Positions 24,789-33,205 are shown, counted from the stretch's first letter. The stretch: 45,714 bases of DNA from Acidimicrobiales bacterium (GCA_014239855.1 JAAZXY010000015.1:1-45714), one strand, 5' to 3'. Numbers and translations: made by a program. Notes: generated by a model not told the origin, from the letters alone.

Positions 24789-25418
24789 CTAGATGAGCGC
24801 CAACACGATGACCACGATCACCACGACGGCGATGATCGTCGAAACGAGGCGCTTGAGGACGGAGGCGCCAGCAGCACCCAGCAGGTCGACTGCCTCGGCC
24901 TCGGGAGCCTCAATGACCCGCACCTCTGGGGCGGCCTCCTCGGCTGCAGCCTCGGCGGGGGCGTCCTCGGTGGGGGCCGATGAGACCAGGTCACTCAGGT
25001 TGTCGGCGAACTGGGCCATCAGCTTGCGGGACACGTCGGCCATGACCCCGCGACCAAACTGCGCCACCTTGCCCGCCACCTTCAGATCGGTGGTGACGGT
25101 GACCTTCGTTCCGCCGTCGATGGCCGCCAACTGGGCGATGATCTCCGCCGCAGCGCTGCCCGCCCCCCGGGTGTCACGGCCCTCGGCCCGCAGCACGGCC
25201 CGGTGACCCTCATCGTCGCGCTCCACGAAGGAGGCCGCTCCCTTGTACTGGACGGTGATCGGACCGACCTTGACCTTCACCACACCACGGAACTCGTCGC
25301 CCTCCACCTCCTGGAGCTGGGCGCCGGGCAGACAGGGAGCGATGCGTTCCACGTCGGTCAGAAGGGCCCAGACCCGGTCGATCGGTGCCGATACCTCGAA
25401 CTCGTTGTTCAGTTCCAT
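24789..25418 (-). CDS. coxG: CoxG-like SRPBCC protein with C-terminal membrane anchor
   Basis: CO dehydrogenase subunit G family, 209 aa. Seen: an SRPBCC (START-like) domain over residues 1-150, with FEVSAPIDRVWALLTDVERIA, CLPGAQLQEV and KVKVGPITVQYKG. A Glu/Ala-rich linker follows, then a C-terminal helix (STIIAVVVIVVIVLALI) that anchors it to the membrane. In carboxydotrophs CoxG is thought to tether or mature the Mo-Cu CO dehydrogenase. It overlaps the nucleotidyltransferase gene by 10 nt and shares its strand with the XdhC-type genes, which supports a Mo-hydroxylase maturation role. No coxMSL structural genes are in the window. Confidence 0.88.
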   Translation of the reverse strand: MELNNEFEVSAPIDRVWALLTDVERIAPCLPGAQLQEVEGDEFRGVVKVKVGPITVQYKGAASFVERDDEGHRAVLRAEGRDTRGAGSAAAEIIAQLAAIDGGTKVTVTTDLKVAGKVAQFGRGVMADVSRKLMAQFADNLSDLVSSAPTEDAPAEAAAEEAAPEVRVIEAPEAEAVDLLGAAGASVLKRLVSTIIAVVVIVVIVLALI

Positions 25419-25969
25419 CGCCGAAGGTCCTCCACGGTGTCGACGTCAGCGGGTTCGCCCGGACACGATACTTCCAGCACGAGATCCGACCTCTGGATGA
25501 GGAGGCCCCGTGCCCCCTCGTCGCCCACCTCGGGGAGATCACCCCACAGCGTCCGACCGATTCGGACCGGCGGCCGGCGGCGACCATCGAAGGTGGCCAC
25601 CGCCAGTTCGGCATCTGCCGCGGCGACCGCACGCCACGCTTCGGCCGGCACGCCCGGGCTGTCGGCCAGTCCGACCACCACCGCGCCGTGGCCCACGGCC
25701 TCCGCGTGGGCCACGGCCAGACGGAGCGATCCGGCCTGACCCTCGGCCCACCGGTCGTTGTGGAGGACCGTCGCCCCCCCGGGGATCACCGCGGCGAGGT
25801 CGACGGCCCCGGTGACCACGATGAGCTCGTCCAGCCCGGCATCCGAAGCGGCGGCCAACGCATGGGCGGCCAAGGGTCGTCCGGCGAGATCCGCCAACAG
25901 CTTGTGGCCGTCACCCTTCCAGCGTTCGCCACCTCCGGCGGCCAGCACCACCGCGGCCCGGGATCCCAT
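25409..25969 (-). CDS. MobA/MocA-like molybdenum cofactor nucleotidyltransferase
   Basis: NTP transferase, 186 aa. Seen: N-terminal nucleotide loop VVLAAGGGERWKGDGHKLLAD (LAAGxGxR, then K), LDELIVVTGA, DRWAEGQAGSLRLAV, and the metal-binding region VVGLADSPGVP, where the usual MP-D pair is replaced by LADSP. It probably adds CMP or GMP to molybdopterin cofactor for a xanthine-oxidase-family enzyme, which uses the cytosine form made by MocA. Its place between coxG and xdhC supports this. It starts 9 nt after the XdhC gene and overlaps coxG by 10 nt. Confidence 0.85.
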   Translation of the reverse strand: MGSRAAVVLAAGGGERWKGDGHKLLADLAGRPLAAHALAAASDAGLDELIVVTGAVDLAAVIPGGATVLHNDRWAEGQAGSLRLAVAHAEAVGHGAVVVGLADSPGVPAEAWRAVAAADAELAVATFDGRRRPPVRIGRTLWGDLPEVGDEGARGLLIQRSDLVLEVSCPGEPADVDTVEDLRRWN

Positions 25970-25978
25970 TCTCCGACC

Positions 25979-26836
25979 TCAGTCGTGGATCGGGCCGTCG
26001 GTGGCCGACAGCGCTCTGGTCGATCGGCCGGTCCGCAGGGCGATGATCTCCGACACGATGGAGATGGCCGTCTCCTCAGGGGTACGGGCCCCGATGTCCA
26101 GTCCGATGGGCGACCGCAGCCAGGCCAGTTGTTCGTCGGTCACGCCGGCGTCGCGGAGTCGGCCCAGACGGTCGTCATGGGTCCGCCGGGAACCCATGAC
26201 CCCGATGTAGCCGACCGAGGTGGCCAACGCCCCGACAATGGCCGGCACGTCGAACTTCACGTCGTGGGTGAGCACGCACACCGCATCGCGGCGACGCAGC
26301 TCCGGGCCCACCTCGGCCAGGAGCCGGTCGGGCCAGTCCACGACGACCTCGTCGGCCAGCGGGAATCGCTGCGTGGTGGCGAACACCTCCCGGGCGTCAC
26401 ACACCGTGACCCGGTAGCCGAGCACCTTGGCCACCCGCACGAGCGCCGCGGTGAAGTCCACCGCGCCGAACACCAGCATCCGTGGGGGAGCAGCGAACGA
26501 CTCCACGAAGACCGAGACCGTCTCCTCGCGGGCTTCGCCGTGGGCGCCGTAGTGGCGGACTCCGCTGCGTCCCGCCGAGAGTTCACCGAGTGCGTCACGG
26601 GCCACCACCCGATCCAGGCCCTCGTCACCCAGAGTTCCCAGGACCTCGACGCCCTCGCCGGTCGTGCGTCGCACCAGCAGGTGCCGGCCCGTGCCCGTCA
26701 CGTCGGACCCCGGGCCGTCGGATCCCGGTCCATCGATCACGGTGGCCAGGGCGACGGGCACCTCGTCGGCCAGCAGCTCAGCCAGCCGGTCAAAGAGCTG
26801 CCCGCCCCCGTCTCCCGGATCGTCCCCGTCGTCCAT
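25979..26836 (-). CDS. coxF: XdhC/CoxF family molybdenum-hydroxylase maturation protein (Rossmann part)
   Basis: Accessory protein that binds and protects or sulfurates molybdenum cofactor before insertion, 285 aa. Seen: a divergent first half with a low-complexity insert (GPGSDGPGSD), a Rossmann dinucleotide strand MLVFGAVDFTAALVRVAKVLG, VTVCDAREVFATTQRFP, CVLTHDVKFDVPAI, GYIGVMGSRRTHDDR, and the C-terminal block IGLDIGARTPEETAISIVSEI. These are the hallmarks of the XdhC C-terminal domain. The separate small gene just upstream carries the XdhC_CoxI N-terminal module, so the two may work as one split protein. Gap to that gene is 3 nt. Confidence 0.88.
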   Translation of the reverse strand: MDDGDDPGDGGGQLFDRLAELLADEVPVALATVIDGPGSDGPGSDVTGTGRHLLVRRTTGEGVEVLGTLGDEGLDRVVARDALGELSAGRSGVRHYGAHGEAREETVSVFVESFAAPPRMLVFGAVDFTAALVRVAKVLGYRVTVCDAREVFATTQRFPLADEVVVDWPDRLLAEVGPELRRRDAVCVLTHDVKFDVPAIVGALATSVGYIGVMGSRRTHDDRLGRLRDAGVTDEQLAWLRSPIGLDIGARTPEETAISIVSEIIALRTGRSTRALSATDGPIHD

Positions 26837-26839
26837 CGG

Positions 26840-27154
26840 CTACCAGTCCAGAGGTTCCACGAAGAGATGGACGGTGCCACCACAGGTCAGCCCGACGGAG
26901 AACGCCTCGTCGTCGCTGTACCCGAAGGAGACCATGCGACGGTCACCGGTGGCCAGCACGTCGAGCGCCTCGGACACCACCGCGCCCTCGACACAGCCCC
27001 CGGAGACCGATCCGGCGACCTCTCCGTCCTCGGTGACGGCCATCGCCGCTCCCGGCAGACGAGGTCCGGAACCCTCCACTTCGACGACGCGGGCCAACGC
27101 GACCCGCTGGCCGTCACGTCGCCATCGCTGGATGTCGTCGATCAGTTCTCGCAC
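26840..27154 (-). CDS. coxI: XdhC/CoxI N-terminal domain protein
   Basis: Small 104-aa protein consisting only of the XdhC_CoxI domain. Seen: ALARVVEVEGSGPRLPGAAM, the key GSVSGGCVEGAVVSEA motif with its conserved cysteine, and LTCGGTVHLFVEPL at the end, with the second cysteine. It would bind molybdenum cofactor together with the CoxF-type protein encoded 3 nt downstream. The start is GTG 27154 with a TAGCCT box 6 nt upstream, so it begins a probable leaderless transcript coxI-coxF-mobA-coxG. Confidence 0.88.
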   Translation of the reverse strand: MRELIDDIQRWRRDGQRVALARVVEVEGSGPRLPGAAMAVTEDGEVAGSVSGGCVEGAVVSEALDVLATGDRRMVSFGYSDDEAFSVGLTCGGTVHLFVEPLDW

Positions 27155-27160
27155 GCCCGC

Positions 27161-27166
27161 AGGCTA
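27161..27166 (-). promoter_or_regulatory. Putative leaderless -10 box (TAGCCT) of the coxI-coxF-mobA-coxG run
   Basis: TAGCCT on the minus strand, 6 nt before GTG 27154. No Shine-Dalgarno is visible between them. Confidence 0.45.
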
Positions 27167-27220
27167 TGGCCCATCGCCATGGCCCACCGCGGTGAGGCCG
27201 CCGGCTCCCCGGAAGAACAC

Positions 27221-27245
27221 CCGGGCCGTGCCGTCAGGGGCCCGG
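27221..27245 (-). terminator. Hairpin just after mtkB, possible terminator
   Basis: CCGGGCC (27221-27227) and GGCCCGG (27239-27245) form a perfect 7-bp stem with an 11-nt loop, 3 nt after the mtkB stop. No T-tract follows, which is common in G+C-rich actinobacteria. It separates the mcl-mtkA-mtkB run from the coxI promoter. Confidence 0.45.
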
Positions 27246-27248
27246 CCG

Positions 27249-28127
27249 TCAGAGCAGCTTGGAAATCACGGTCCCGAAGTCCGACGGCCGCTCGACCACC
27301 GTCACCCCGTGATCCTTCATGATCTCGATCTTCTCGGCGGCCGACTCGCCCGGTCCGGTGACGATGGCTCCGGCATGGCCCATGGTCCGGCCCTTGGGGG
27401 CCGACAGCCCGGCGATGTAGGCCACCACCTTCTTGTGCATGTGGTCCCTGGCGAACGCCGCCGCCTGAGCCTCCTGGGGGCCACCGATCTCGCCGATCAC
27501 GCAGACCACGCTGGTCTCGGGATCCTGCTCGAAGGCCTTGAGGTGGTCGGTGAACGAGCTGCCGTTGATCGGGTCGCCGCCGATTCCCACGCTGGTGCTG
27601 ACCCCGATGCCCAGTGATTTGAGCTGCGAGGCGGCCTCGTAGCCGAGGGTGCCGGAACGTCCGATGATGCCCACCGGACCCTGGGCGTAGATGTGGCCCG
27701 GCATGATGCCGAGCAGGGCCTTGCCGGGGCTGATCACGCCGGCGCAGTTCGGGCCCATGAGGGTCATGCGTTTCTCGACCCGCTTGGTCCGCATGTAACG
27801 CTTGACCTTCATCATGTCCTGGGCCGGGATCCCGTCGGTGATGCACACGCAGTGGGCGATCCCGGCGTCGGCGGCCTCCATGATGGCGTCAGCGGCGAAG
27901 GGCGGCGGGACGAACACGATGCTGGCCTCGGCGCCCGTCTCGTTGACGGCGTCCTTCACGGTGTCGAACACCGGCAGGCCCAGGTGGTCGGAACCGCTCT
28001 TGCCGGGTGCGATGCCCCCGACCACGTTGGTTCCGTACTCGATCATCTCCTCGGCATGGAACGTTCCCATGCGTCCGGTGAACCCCTGGACGATGACCGG
28101 GGTCTTCTCGTCGACGACGATGCTCAT
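27249..28127 (-). CDS. mtkB: Malate-CoA ligase (malate thiokinase) alpha subunit
   Basis: Alpha subunit of an ATP-dependent acyl-CoA ligase of the SucD family, 292 aa. With MtkA it would make malyl-CoA from malate. Seen: the CoA-binding start VDEKTPVIVQGFTGRMGTFH, PPPFAADAIMEAADAGI, ITDGIPAQDMMKVKRY, the GPNCAGVISPGK block, and the phosphohistidine H251 in TMGHAGAI. Segments such as MSIVVDEKTP, IPAQDMM and GHIYAQGPVG resemble, from memory, MtkB of serine-cycle methylotrophs more than TCA-cycle SucD. The start ATG 28127 is 2 nt after mtkA. Downstream mcl-type context supports malate over succinate. Succinyl-CoA synthetase is the alternative. Confidence 0.85.
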   Translation of the reverse strand: MSIVVDEKTPVIVQGFTGRMGTFHAEEMIEYGTNVVGGIAPGKSGSDHLGLPVFDTVKDAVNETGAEASIVFVPPPFAADAIMEAADAGIAHCVCITDGIPAQDMMKVKRYMRTKRVEKRMTLMGPNCAGVISPGKALLGIMPGHIYAQGPVGIIGRSGTLGYEAASQLKSLGIGVSTSVGIGGDPINGSSFTDHLKAFEQDPETSVVCVIGEIGGPQEAQAAAFARDHMHKKVVAYIAGLSAPKGRTMGHAGAIVTGPGESAAEKIEIMKDHGVTVVERPSDFGTVISKLL

Positions 28128-28129
28128 GA

Positions 28130-29302
28130 CTAGTTCGCCTCCCAGGAAACTGCGGCCACGGACTTCTCGCCGGCCTCGGCCAGCGTCTCTGCGGTGATCA
28201 GGTCGACGTCGCTCTGCTCGAGGATGCGACGTCCCTCCTCGACGTTGGTGCCCGACAGCCGCACGACCACCGGGACCTTCACGTCCAACTCGTTCATGGC
28301 CTTCACGACCCCCTCGGCCACCCAGTCGCACCGGTTGATGCCGGCGAAGATGTTCACCAGGATCGCCTCGACACGGTCGTCGGACAGGACGAGCTTGAAC
28401 GCCTTGGCCACCCGGTCCGGCGATGCCCCACCACCGATGTCCAGGAAGTTGGCCGGCTCGCCACCGGCGTGCTTGATCATGTCCATGGTGGCCATGGCCA
28501 GACCGGCCCCGTTGATGATGCAGCCGATGTTGCCGTCGAGTCCCACGTAGCTGAGGCCCCGATCGGCGGCGTTCATCTCACGAGGGTCCTCCTGGGACTT
28601 GTCCCGGAGTTCGGACACGTTCTGGTGACGGAACAGGGCGTTGTCGTCGAAGCTCATCTTGGCGTCCAACGCCAGCAGACGACCCTCTTCGGTGACCACC
28701 AGCGGGTTGATCTCCAGCAGGGTGGCGTCAAGCGCCCGGAAGGCCTTGTAGGCGCCCAGCAGGAGTGTCTCGGCCTGGGCGATCAGCCCGGCGTCCAGGC
28801 CGCAGGCGAAGGCGGCCTCCCGGGCCTGGAAGCCCTGCAGCCCGACCGCCGGCTCGATGTGGATCCGGTGGATGGCCCCGGGGTCGGTCTCGGCCAGTTC
28901 CTCGATCTCCATGCCGCCGGAGCCCGACATGACGAGCACGATCCGTTCCGTCTGGCGGTCCAGCACCATGGACAGGTAGAGCTCGCGCTCGAAGGGAACC
29001 ACGGGCTCGATGTAGAGCCGGTAGACGCCCCTGCCGCCGGGACCGGTCTGGTTGGTGACCAGCCGGCGTCCCAGAAGGTCGTCAGCGGCCTCCCACACCT
29101 CGTTCTCATCAGCGCACATGCGGATGCCGCCGGCCTTGCCGCGGGCGCCGGAGTGGATCTGCGCCTTCACGACCCACTGCTCGCCGCCGATCTCCTTGGC
29201 GCGGTAGGCGGCCTGCTCCGGGCTGTAGGCGAGGCCGCCGGTGGCGATCGGCACGCCGAAGTCCGAGAGAAGGGCCTTGGCCTGGTACTCGTGAATGTCC
29301 AT
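28130..29302 (-). CDS. mtkA: Malate-CoA ligase (malate thiokinase) beta subunit
   Basis: Beta, ATP-grasp subunit of the SucC family, 390 aa. Seen: [36 protein letters not shown] (the ATP-grasp lysine region), [20 protein letters not shown] (Mg-binding), [20 protein letters not shown], then [20 protein letters not shown]. The last segment differs from TCA SucC, where the usual form is NIFGGIVRCDLIADGI, and agrees with my recollection of methylotroph MtkA. The start at ATG 29302 has GGAGA 10 nt upstream. The 64-nt gap to mcl holds a palindrome and (GTTC)5. Cytoplasmic; it forms a heteromer with the subunit encoded 2 nt downstream. Confidence 0.85.
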   Translation of the reverse strand: MDIHEYQAKALLSDFGVPIATGGLAYSPEQAAYRAKEIGGEQWVVKAQIHSGARGKAGGIRMCADENEVWEAADDLLGRRLVTNQTGPGGRGVYRLYIEPVVPFERELYLSMVLDRQTERIVLVMSGSGGMEIEELAETDPGAIHRIHIEPAVGLQGFQAREAAFACGLDAGLIAQAETLLLGAYKAFRALDATLLEINPLVVTEEGRLLALDAKMSFDDNALFRHQNVSELRDKSQEDPREMNAADRGLSYVGLDGNIGCIINGAGLAMATMDMIKHAGGEPANFLDIGGGASPDRVAKAFKLVLSDDRVEAILVNIFAGINRCDWVAEGVVKAMNELDVKVPVVVRLSGTNVEEGRRILEQSDVDLITAETLAEAGEKSVAAVSWEAN

Positions 29303-29327
29303 GGACTGGTTCTCCGTCCCGTTTCTG

Positions 29328-29365
29328 GTTCGTTCGTTCGTTCGTTCGGAGCGACCGCGGTCGCT
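29328..29365. repeat. (GTTC)5 microsatellite followed by a perfect 16-bp palindrome, mcl-mtkA gap
   Basis: Five tandem GTTC units (29328-29347), then AGCGACCGCGGTCGCT (29350-29365), which equals its own reverse complement. Both lie in the 64 nt between the mcl stop and the mtkA start. They could attenuate or set expression of mtkAB relative to mcl, or be a protein-binding site. No T-tract follows. Confidence 0.85.
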
Positions 29366-29366
29366 G

Positions 29367-30314
29367 CTATCGGCCGTCGATGGCGGCGGCCTGGGCCACC
29401 ACGTTCTCGGCCATGCGGGCCGACGCGGCATCGATCATGCGGCCCTCGAGCTGGGCTGCTCCCCGACCCTCGGCGGCCGCCTCCTCGAGGGCGGCAAGGA
29501 TCCGGTGGGCCCGGTCGACCTCGTCGGCGGGCGGCGAGAAGACCTGGTTGGCCAGTTCGATCTGGGAGGGGTGGATGGCCCACTTGCCCTCGTAGCCCAG
29601 GGCGGCGGCCCGGCGGGCGCCATCGAGATAGCCGTCGGGGTCGTTGAAGTCGCCGAACGGTCCGTCGATGGGACGGATGCCGTAGGCCCGGCAGGCCACC
29701 AGCATCCGGGACAGGGCCTGGTGCCACTGGTCTCCCGGGTAGTCCGGGTTGAGGCCACCGATGTTGGTGGTGCGGGCCCGACAACTGGCCGCGTAGTCGG
29801 CCACGCCGAAGTGCATCGCCTCGAGGCGGCGGCTGGACGTGGCGATGGACTCCACGTTGGCCATGCCCAGGGTGGTCTCGATGAGGGCCTCGATTCCGAT
29901 CCCACCATCGGAGACATCGAGACCGGTGGCCTCCTCGATCTGGGTGACCATGGCATCGACCATGTAGACGTCGGCGGCCACCCCCACCTTGGGAATGAGG
30001 ATGGTGTCCAGGTGCTCGCCGGCCTGTTCGACCACGTCGACGACGTCCCGGTACATGTAGTGGGTGTCGATGCCGTTGATCCGGACGGAGATGGTCTTGC
30101 CCAGTCCCCTCCAGTCGATGTCCCGCAGCCCGTCGATGACGTTGCGGCGAGCCTGTTCCTTGTCGCCGGGAGCGACCGCGTCCTCCAGATCGAGGAACAC
30201 GTAGTCCACGTCACTGGCCGCGGCCTTCTCGAACAGGGCCGGGTTGGTCCCGGGCACGGCGAGTTCGCTGCGCTGGAGTCGCTGGCGGGCGGGGGCATAT
30301 CGGGTGTGGCTCAT
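29367..30314 (-). CDS. mcl: L-malyl-CoA lyase (malyl-CoA/beta-methylmalyl-CoA lyase, CitE-like family)
   Basis: Mg-dependent HpcH/HpaI-type lyase that splits malyl-CoA into acetyl-CoA and glyoxylate, 315 aa, a usual length. Seen: [41 protein letters not shown] (Mg-binding glutamate/aspartate), [49 protein letters not shown], and the closing block [16 protein letters not shown] plus [20 protein letters not shown]. The THYMYRD and PFGDF motifs are characteristic of malyl-CoA lyases of the serine cycle and related pathways rather than citrate lyase beta. The start ATG 30314 has GGAG 5 nt upstream. First gene of mcl-mtkA-mtkB and divergent from ppc. Confidence 0.93.
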   Translation of the reverse strand: MSHTRYAPARQRLQRSELAVPGTNPALFEKAAASDVDYVFLDLEDAVAPGDKEQARRNVIDGLRDIDWRGLGKTISVRINGIDTHYMYRDVVDVVEQAGEHLDTILIPKVGVAADVYMVDAMVTQIEEATGLDVSDGGIGIEALIETTLGMANVESIATSSRRLEAMHFGVADYAASCRARTTNIGGLNPDYPGDQWHQALSRMLVACRAYGIRPIDGPFGDFNDPDGYLDGARRAAALGYEGKWAIHPSQIELANQVFSPPADEVDRAHRILAALEEAAAEGRGAAQLEGRMIDAASARMAENVVAQAAAIDGR

Positions 30315-30327
30315 GGTGCTCCGGTGC

Positions 30328-30344
30328 CGGGAGGCAGCCTCCCG
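30328..30344. promoter_or_regulatory. 17-bp palindrome in the mcl 5' leader
   Basis: CGGGAGGC-A-GCCTCCCG is a perfect inverted repeat between the candidate mcl promoter and its ribosome-binding site. In RNA it could form a hairpin 13 nt before the start codon; in DNA it could be an operator. Confidence 0.5.
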
Positions 30345-30375
30345 AGCGGGGATGCTGCAGGGGTGATCTGGAACG

Positions 30376-30405
30376 CATTCTGCACGAATGTTTCCTCAGA
30401 TTCAA
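30376..30405 (-). promoter_or_regulatory. Candidate promoter of mcl-mtkA-mtkB with overlapping dyad operator
   Basis: On the minus strand TTGAAT (30400-30405) and CAGAAT (30377-30382) are spaced by exactly 17 nt, a good -35/-10 pair. The dyad CATTC-N5-GAATG (30376-30390) overlaps the -10 box. In serine-cycle methylotrophs a LysR-type regulator (QscR) controls these genes, so a repressor or activator site here is plausible. Confidence 0.5.
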
Positions 30406-30433
30406 GTAGGTAGAACCACAGGGGTGATTCGAC

Positions 30434-30439
30434 TAGGTT
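30434..30439 (+). promoter_or_regulatory. Putative leaderless -10 box (TAGGTT) of ppc
   Basis: TAGGTT is followed by 6 nt and ATG 30446. A 10-mer, CAGGGGTGAT, occurs at 30358-30367 and again at 30419-30428, just before this box, and may be a shared regulatory site. Confidence 0.45.
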
Positions 30440-30445
30440 TCCCCC

Positions 30446-33205
30446 ATGTCGCAGTTGACGTCGGTCACACCTGAACGGGGACCCGAGCCGACCGACGCCG
30501 CACTCCGGGCCGATATCCGGCGCCTCGGAACCCAGTTGGGCAACACCTTGGTCCGCCAGCACGGCGAAGACCTGCTGGACGCCGTGGAGCGGGTCCGCAC
30601 CCTGACCCGCCACCTCCGCGAACAGGACGCCGCCACCCCCTCCACCGAGGCATGGGTGGCCACCGAACTCCACGAACTGTTCGACGACACCGACGTGGCC
30701 CACGCCATCCTCCTGGTGCGGGCCTTCACCGTCTACTTCCACCTGGCCAACGTGGCCGAACAGGTCCACCGCATCGAGGACCTCAACTCGGGATCGCCCA
30801 ACGCCGCCAACCAGTTCGACGAGACCATCCACTCGTTGATGGCGACGGGCATCACGGCCGGGGAGATCGCCGACCTCGTGGGACGGGCCGAGGTCCGACC
30901 GGTCTTCACCGCCCATCCAACCGAGGCGTCACGGCGGGCCATTCTCGACAAGTTGGCCACGGTCAGCCAACTTCTCGAACAGCGTTCCGAGCAGCGACGG
31001 ACCGAGGCCGACCAACGACGGATCGACCGGCGGATCGAAGAGATCATCGACGCCGTCTGGCAGACCGACGAACTGCGACACGTGCGACCCGAGCCGATGG
31101 ACGAGGCGCGGTCGGTCCTCTACTACATCGGCCTGACCGTCCGCGAGGCCATCCCCGACCTGTTCGACGAGATGCAGGCCGCCCTGGCCTCCATCGGCCA
31201 GTCGCTGCCCGCCGATCGCGTTCCCATCCGGTTCGGATCGTGGGTGGGAGGCGACCGGGACGGCAACCCCAACGTGCTCCCGGCCACCACCGACGAGGTG
31301 CTGGGCCTGCAACGCCGCCGAGCGCTCGAGGTCCTCATCGCCGAGATCAGCGACCTGGGCCATGAGTTGAGCATCAGCACCCGGGTCCACGACGTGTCCG
31401 ATGAACTGGCGGCGGCCACCGAGGCCGACCGGTCGATGTTGGCCGACCTGGGCAACCGGGTCGACCACTCGGAGCCCTACCGGATCCGATGCGAGGCCAT
31501 CCGGCGTCGACTCCGGGCCACCGCAGGGCACGGGACCGAGGCCCGTGGGTACGGGTCACCGGCCGAACTGCACGCCGACCTCGACGTCATCGACCGGTCC
31601 CTGCGGGCCAACGGCGGTGGTCTACTGGCCGACGGTGCCGTGGCCCGGGTGCGACGGATCCTCCAGGTGATCGGCTTCCACTTCGCCACCCTCGACGTCC
31701 GCGAACACTCCGATCGCCACCACGAGGCGTTGACCACGCTGTTCGCCGCCAACGACGTCGACTACGGCGCCCTCACCCCCGAGGAACGGTGCACCCTGCT
31801 GGCCGCGGAGATGGAGAGTCGGAGGCCGCTCGCCCCACCGGCCACCCCGGATGACGCCGGCGCACTGGCGCTGTTCCGCACCCTGCGCCAGATCATGGAC
31901 CGTGACGGCGACGACGTCATCGAGAGCTACGTCATCTCCATGACCCAGGGCGTCCAGGATGTGCTGGCCCCGGTGGTCCTGGCCCGTGAGGTGGGGCTCA
32001 TCGACCCGGCGCACGACACGGCCCGGGTCGGGTTCGTCCCCCTCTTCGAGACCATTGACGACCTGCGCTCCATCGGTCCGACCCTGCGGGCCCTGTTCTC
32101 CGTCACCCCCTACCGACGCATCGTCGAACTCCGCGGCGGATCCCAGGAGGTGATGGTCGGCTACTCGGATTCCAACAAGGACGGCGGCATCACCACGTCG
32201 CAGTGGGAGATCCACAAGGCCCTCCGGGTCATCCGGGAGGTCTCCGACGAGACGGGGATCCCCATCCGGGTGTTCCACGGCCGGGGCGGCACCATTGGCC
32301 GGGGTGGCGGGCCGACCCACGCCTCCATCCTCGGGCAGCCCAACGGCGTGCTGGACGGCGAGGTGAAGTTCACCGAACAGGGCGAGGTCATTGCCGACAA
32401 GTACGGACACCCCGAGATCGCCCGTCGGAACCTCGACCTGGCGTTCACCGCGGTGCTCGAGGCGTCGCTGGCGCACAAGGCCCCCCGCCACGACGAGACC
32501 ACCATCACCCGGTGGTACTCGATCATGGACGACATGGCCGATGACGCCTACGCGGCCTACCGGGGCTTCGTGGAGACCCCCGGACTGGTGGAGTACTTCA
32601 CCACCTCGACCCCGGTCGAGGAACTGGGCGAGATGAACATCGGTTCACGCCCCGCCCGGCGCCGGGGGGCCACCACCGGGATCGCCGACCTGCGGGCCAT
32701 CCCCTGGGTGTTCGGCTGGACGCAGTCCCGGCAGATCATCCCGGGATGGTTCGGCGCGGGCAGCGGTCTGGCCGCCTGCCGGGCGGCAGGCCATGGTGCC
32801 GAGCTGCGTCGCATGTACGAGGACTGGCACTTCTTCCGGACCTACGTGTCCAACGTGGAGATGACGCTGACCAAGACCGATCTGGCCATTGCCCGCCACT
32901 ACGTCGAGCGACTGGTCGACCCGTCACTGCACCACCTGTTCGAGGCGGTGGTCGACGAGTACCACCGGACGGCCGACGAGATCCGGGCCATCACCGGTGC
33001 GGCCCTGCTGGCCGAGAAGCCGATGCTGCGACGCACCCTGGCCGTCCGCGACGCCTACCTCGACCCGCTCAACGTCCTCCAGGTGGAGATGCTGCACCGC
33101 TCCCGATCCGGTTCGACCGAGGGCCAGCCGGCCGACGAGGAACTCCAGCGGGGACTGTTGTTGACCATCAACGGCATCGCGGCCGGCATGCGAAACACCG
33201 GCTGA
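30446..33205 (+). CDS. ppc: Phosphoenolpyruvate carboxylase
   Basis: Fixes bicarbonate on PEP to give oxaloacetate, 919 aa, full length for the bacterial-type enzyme. Seen: the catalytic histidine 157 in VFTAHPTEASRR, FGSWVGGDRDGNPNV, LDVREHSDRH, the second signature VMVGYSDSNKDGG, the glycine-rich loop FHGRGGTIGRGGGPTH, and the invariant C-terminus INGIAAGMRNTG. It is divergent from mcl with 131 nt between and is flanked downstream by the convergent coxE gene. In the serine cycle this enzyme provides oxaloacetate for malate and malyl-CoA formation; an anaplerotic role is the alternative. Confidence 0.97.
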   Translation: MSQLTSVTPERGPEPTDAALRADIRRLGTQLGNTLVRQHGEDLLDAVERVRTLTRHLREQDAATPSTEAWVATELHELFDDTDVAHAILLVRAFTVYFHLANVAEQVHRIEDLNSGSPNAANQFDETIHSLMATGITAGEIADLVGRAEVRPVFTAHPTEASRRAILDKLATVSQLLEQRSEQRRTEADQRRIDRRIEEIIDAVWQTDELRHVRPEPMDEARSVLYYIGLTVREAIPDLFDEMQAALASIGQSLPADRVPIRFGSWVGGDRDGNPNVLPATTDEVLGLQRRRALEVLIAEISDLGHELSISTRVHDVSDELAAATEADRSMLADLGNRVDHSEPYRIRCEAIRRRLRATAGHGTEARGYGSPAELHADLDVIDRSLRANGGGLLADGAVARVRRILQVIGFHFATLDVREHSDRHHEALTTLFAANDVDYGALTPEERCTLLAAEMESRRPLAPPATPDDAGALALFRTLRQIMDRDGDDVIESYVISMTQGVQDVLAPVVLAREVGLIDPAHDTARVGFVPLFETIDDLRSIGPTLRALFSVTPYRRIVELRGGSQEVMVGYSDSNKDGGITTSQWEIHKALRVIREVSDETGIPIRVFHGRGGTIGRGGGPTHASILGQPNGVLDGEVKFTEQGEVIADKYGHPEIARRNLDLAFTAVLEASLAHKAPRHDETTITRWYSIMDDMADDAYAAYRGFVETPGLVEYFTTSTPVEELGEMNIGSRPARRRGATTGIADLRAIPWVFGWTQSRQIIPGWFGAGSGLAACRAAGHGAELRRMYEDWHFFRTYVSNVEMTLTKTDLAIARHYVERLVDPSLHHLFEAVVDEYHRTADEIRAITGAALLAEKPMLRRTLAVRDAYLDPLNVLQVEMLHRSRSGSTEGQPADEELQRGLLLTINGIAAGMRNTG

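Noticed and set aside
27249-29302. Simple TCA-cycle succinyl-CoA synthetase (sucCD)
   Set aside because: It is possible by family, but the malyl-CoA lyase and PEP carboxylase neighbours and the MtkA-like [11 protein letters not shown] segment favour malate-CoA ligase. Kept as the alternative in the gene entries.
29367-30314. Citrate lyase beta subunit (citE)
   Set aside because: No citrate lyase alpha or gamma genes are present, and the protein carries malyl-CoA lyase motifs over its full length.
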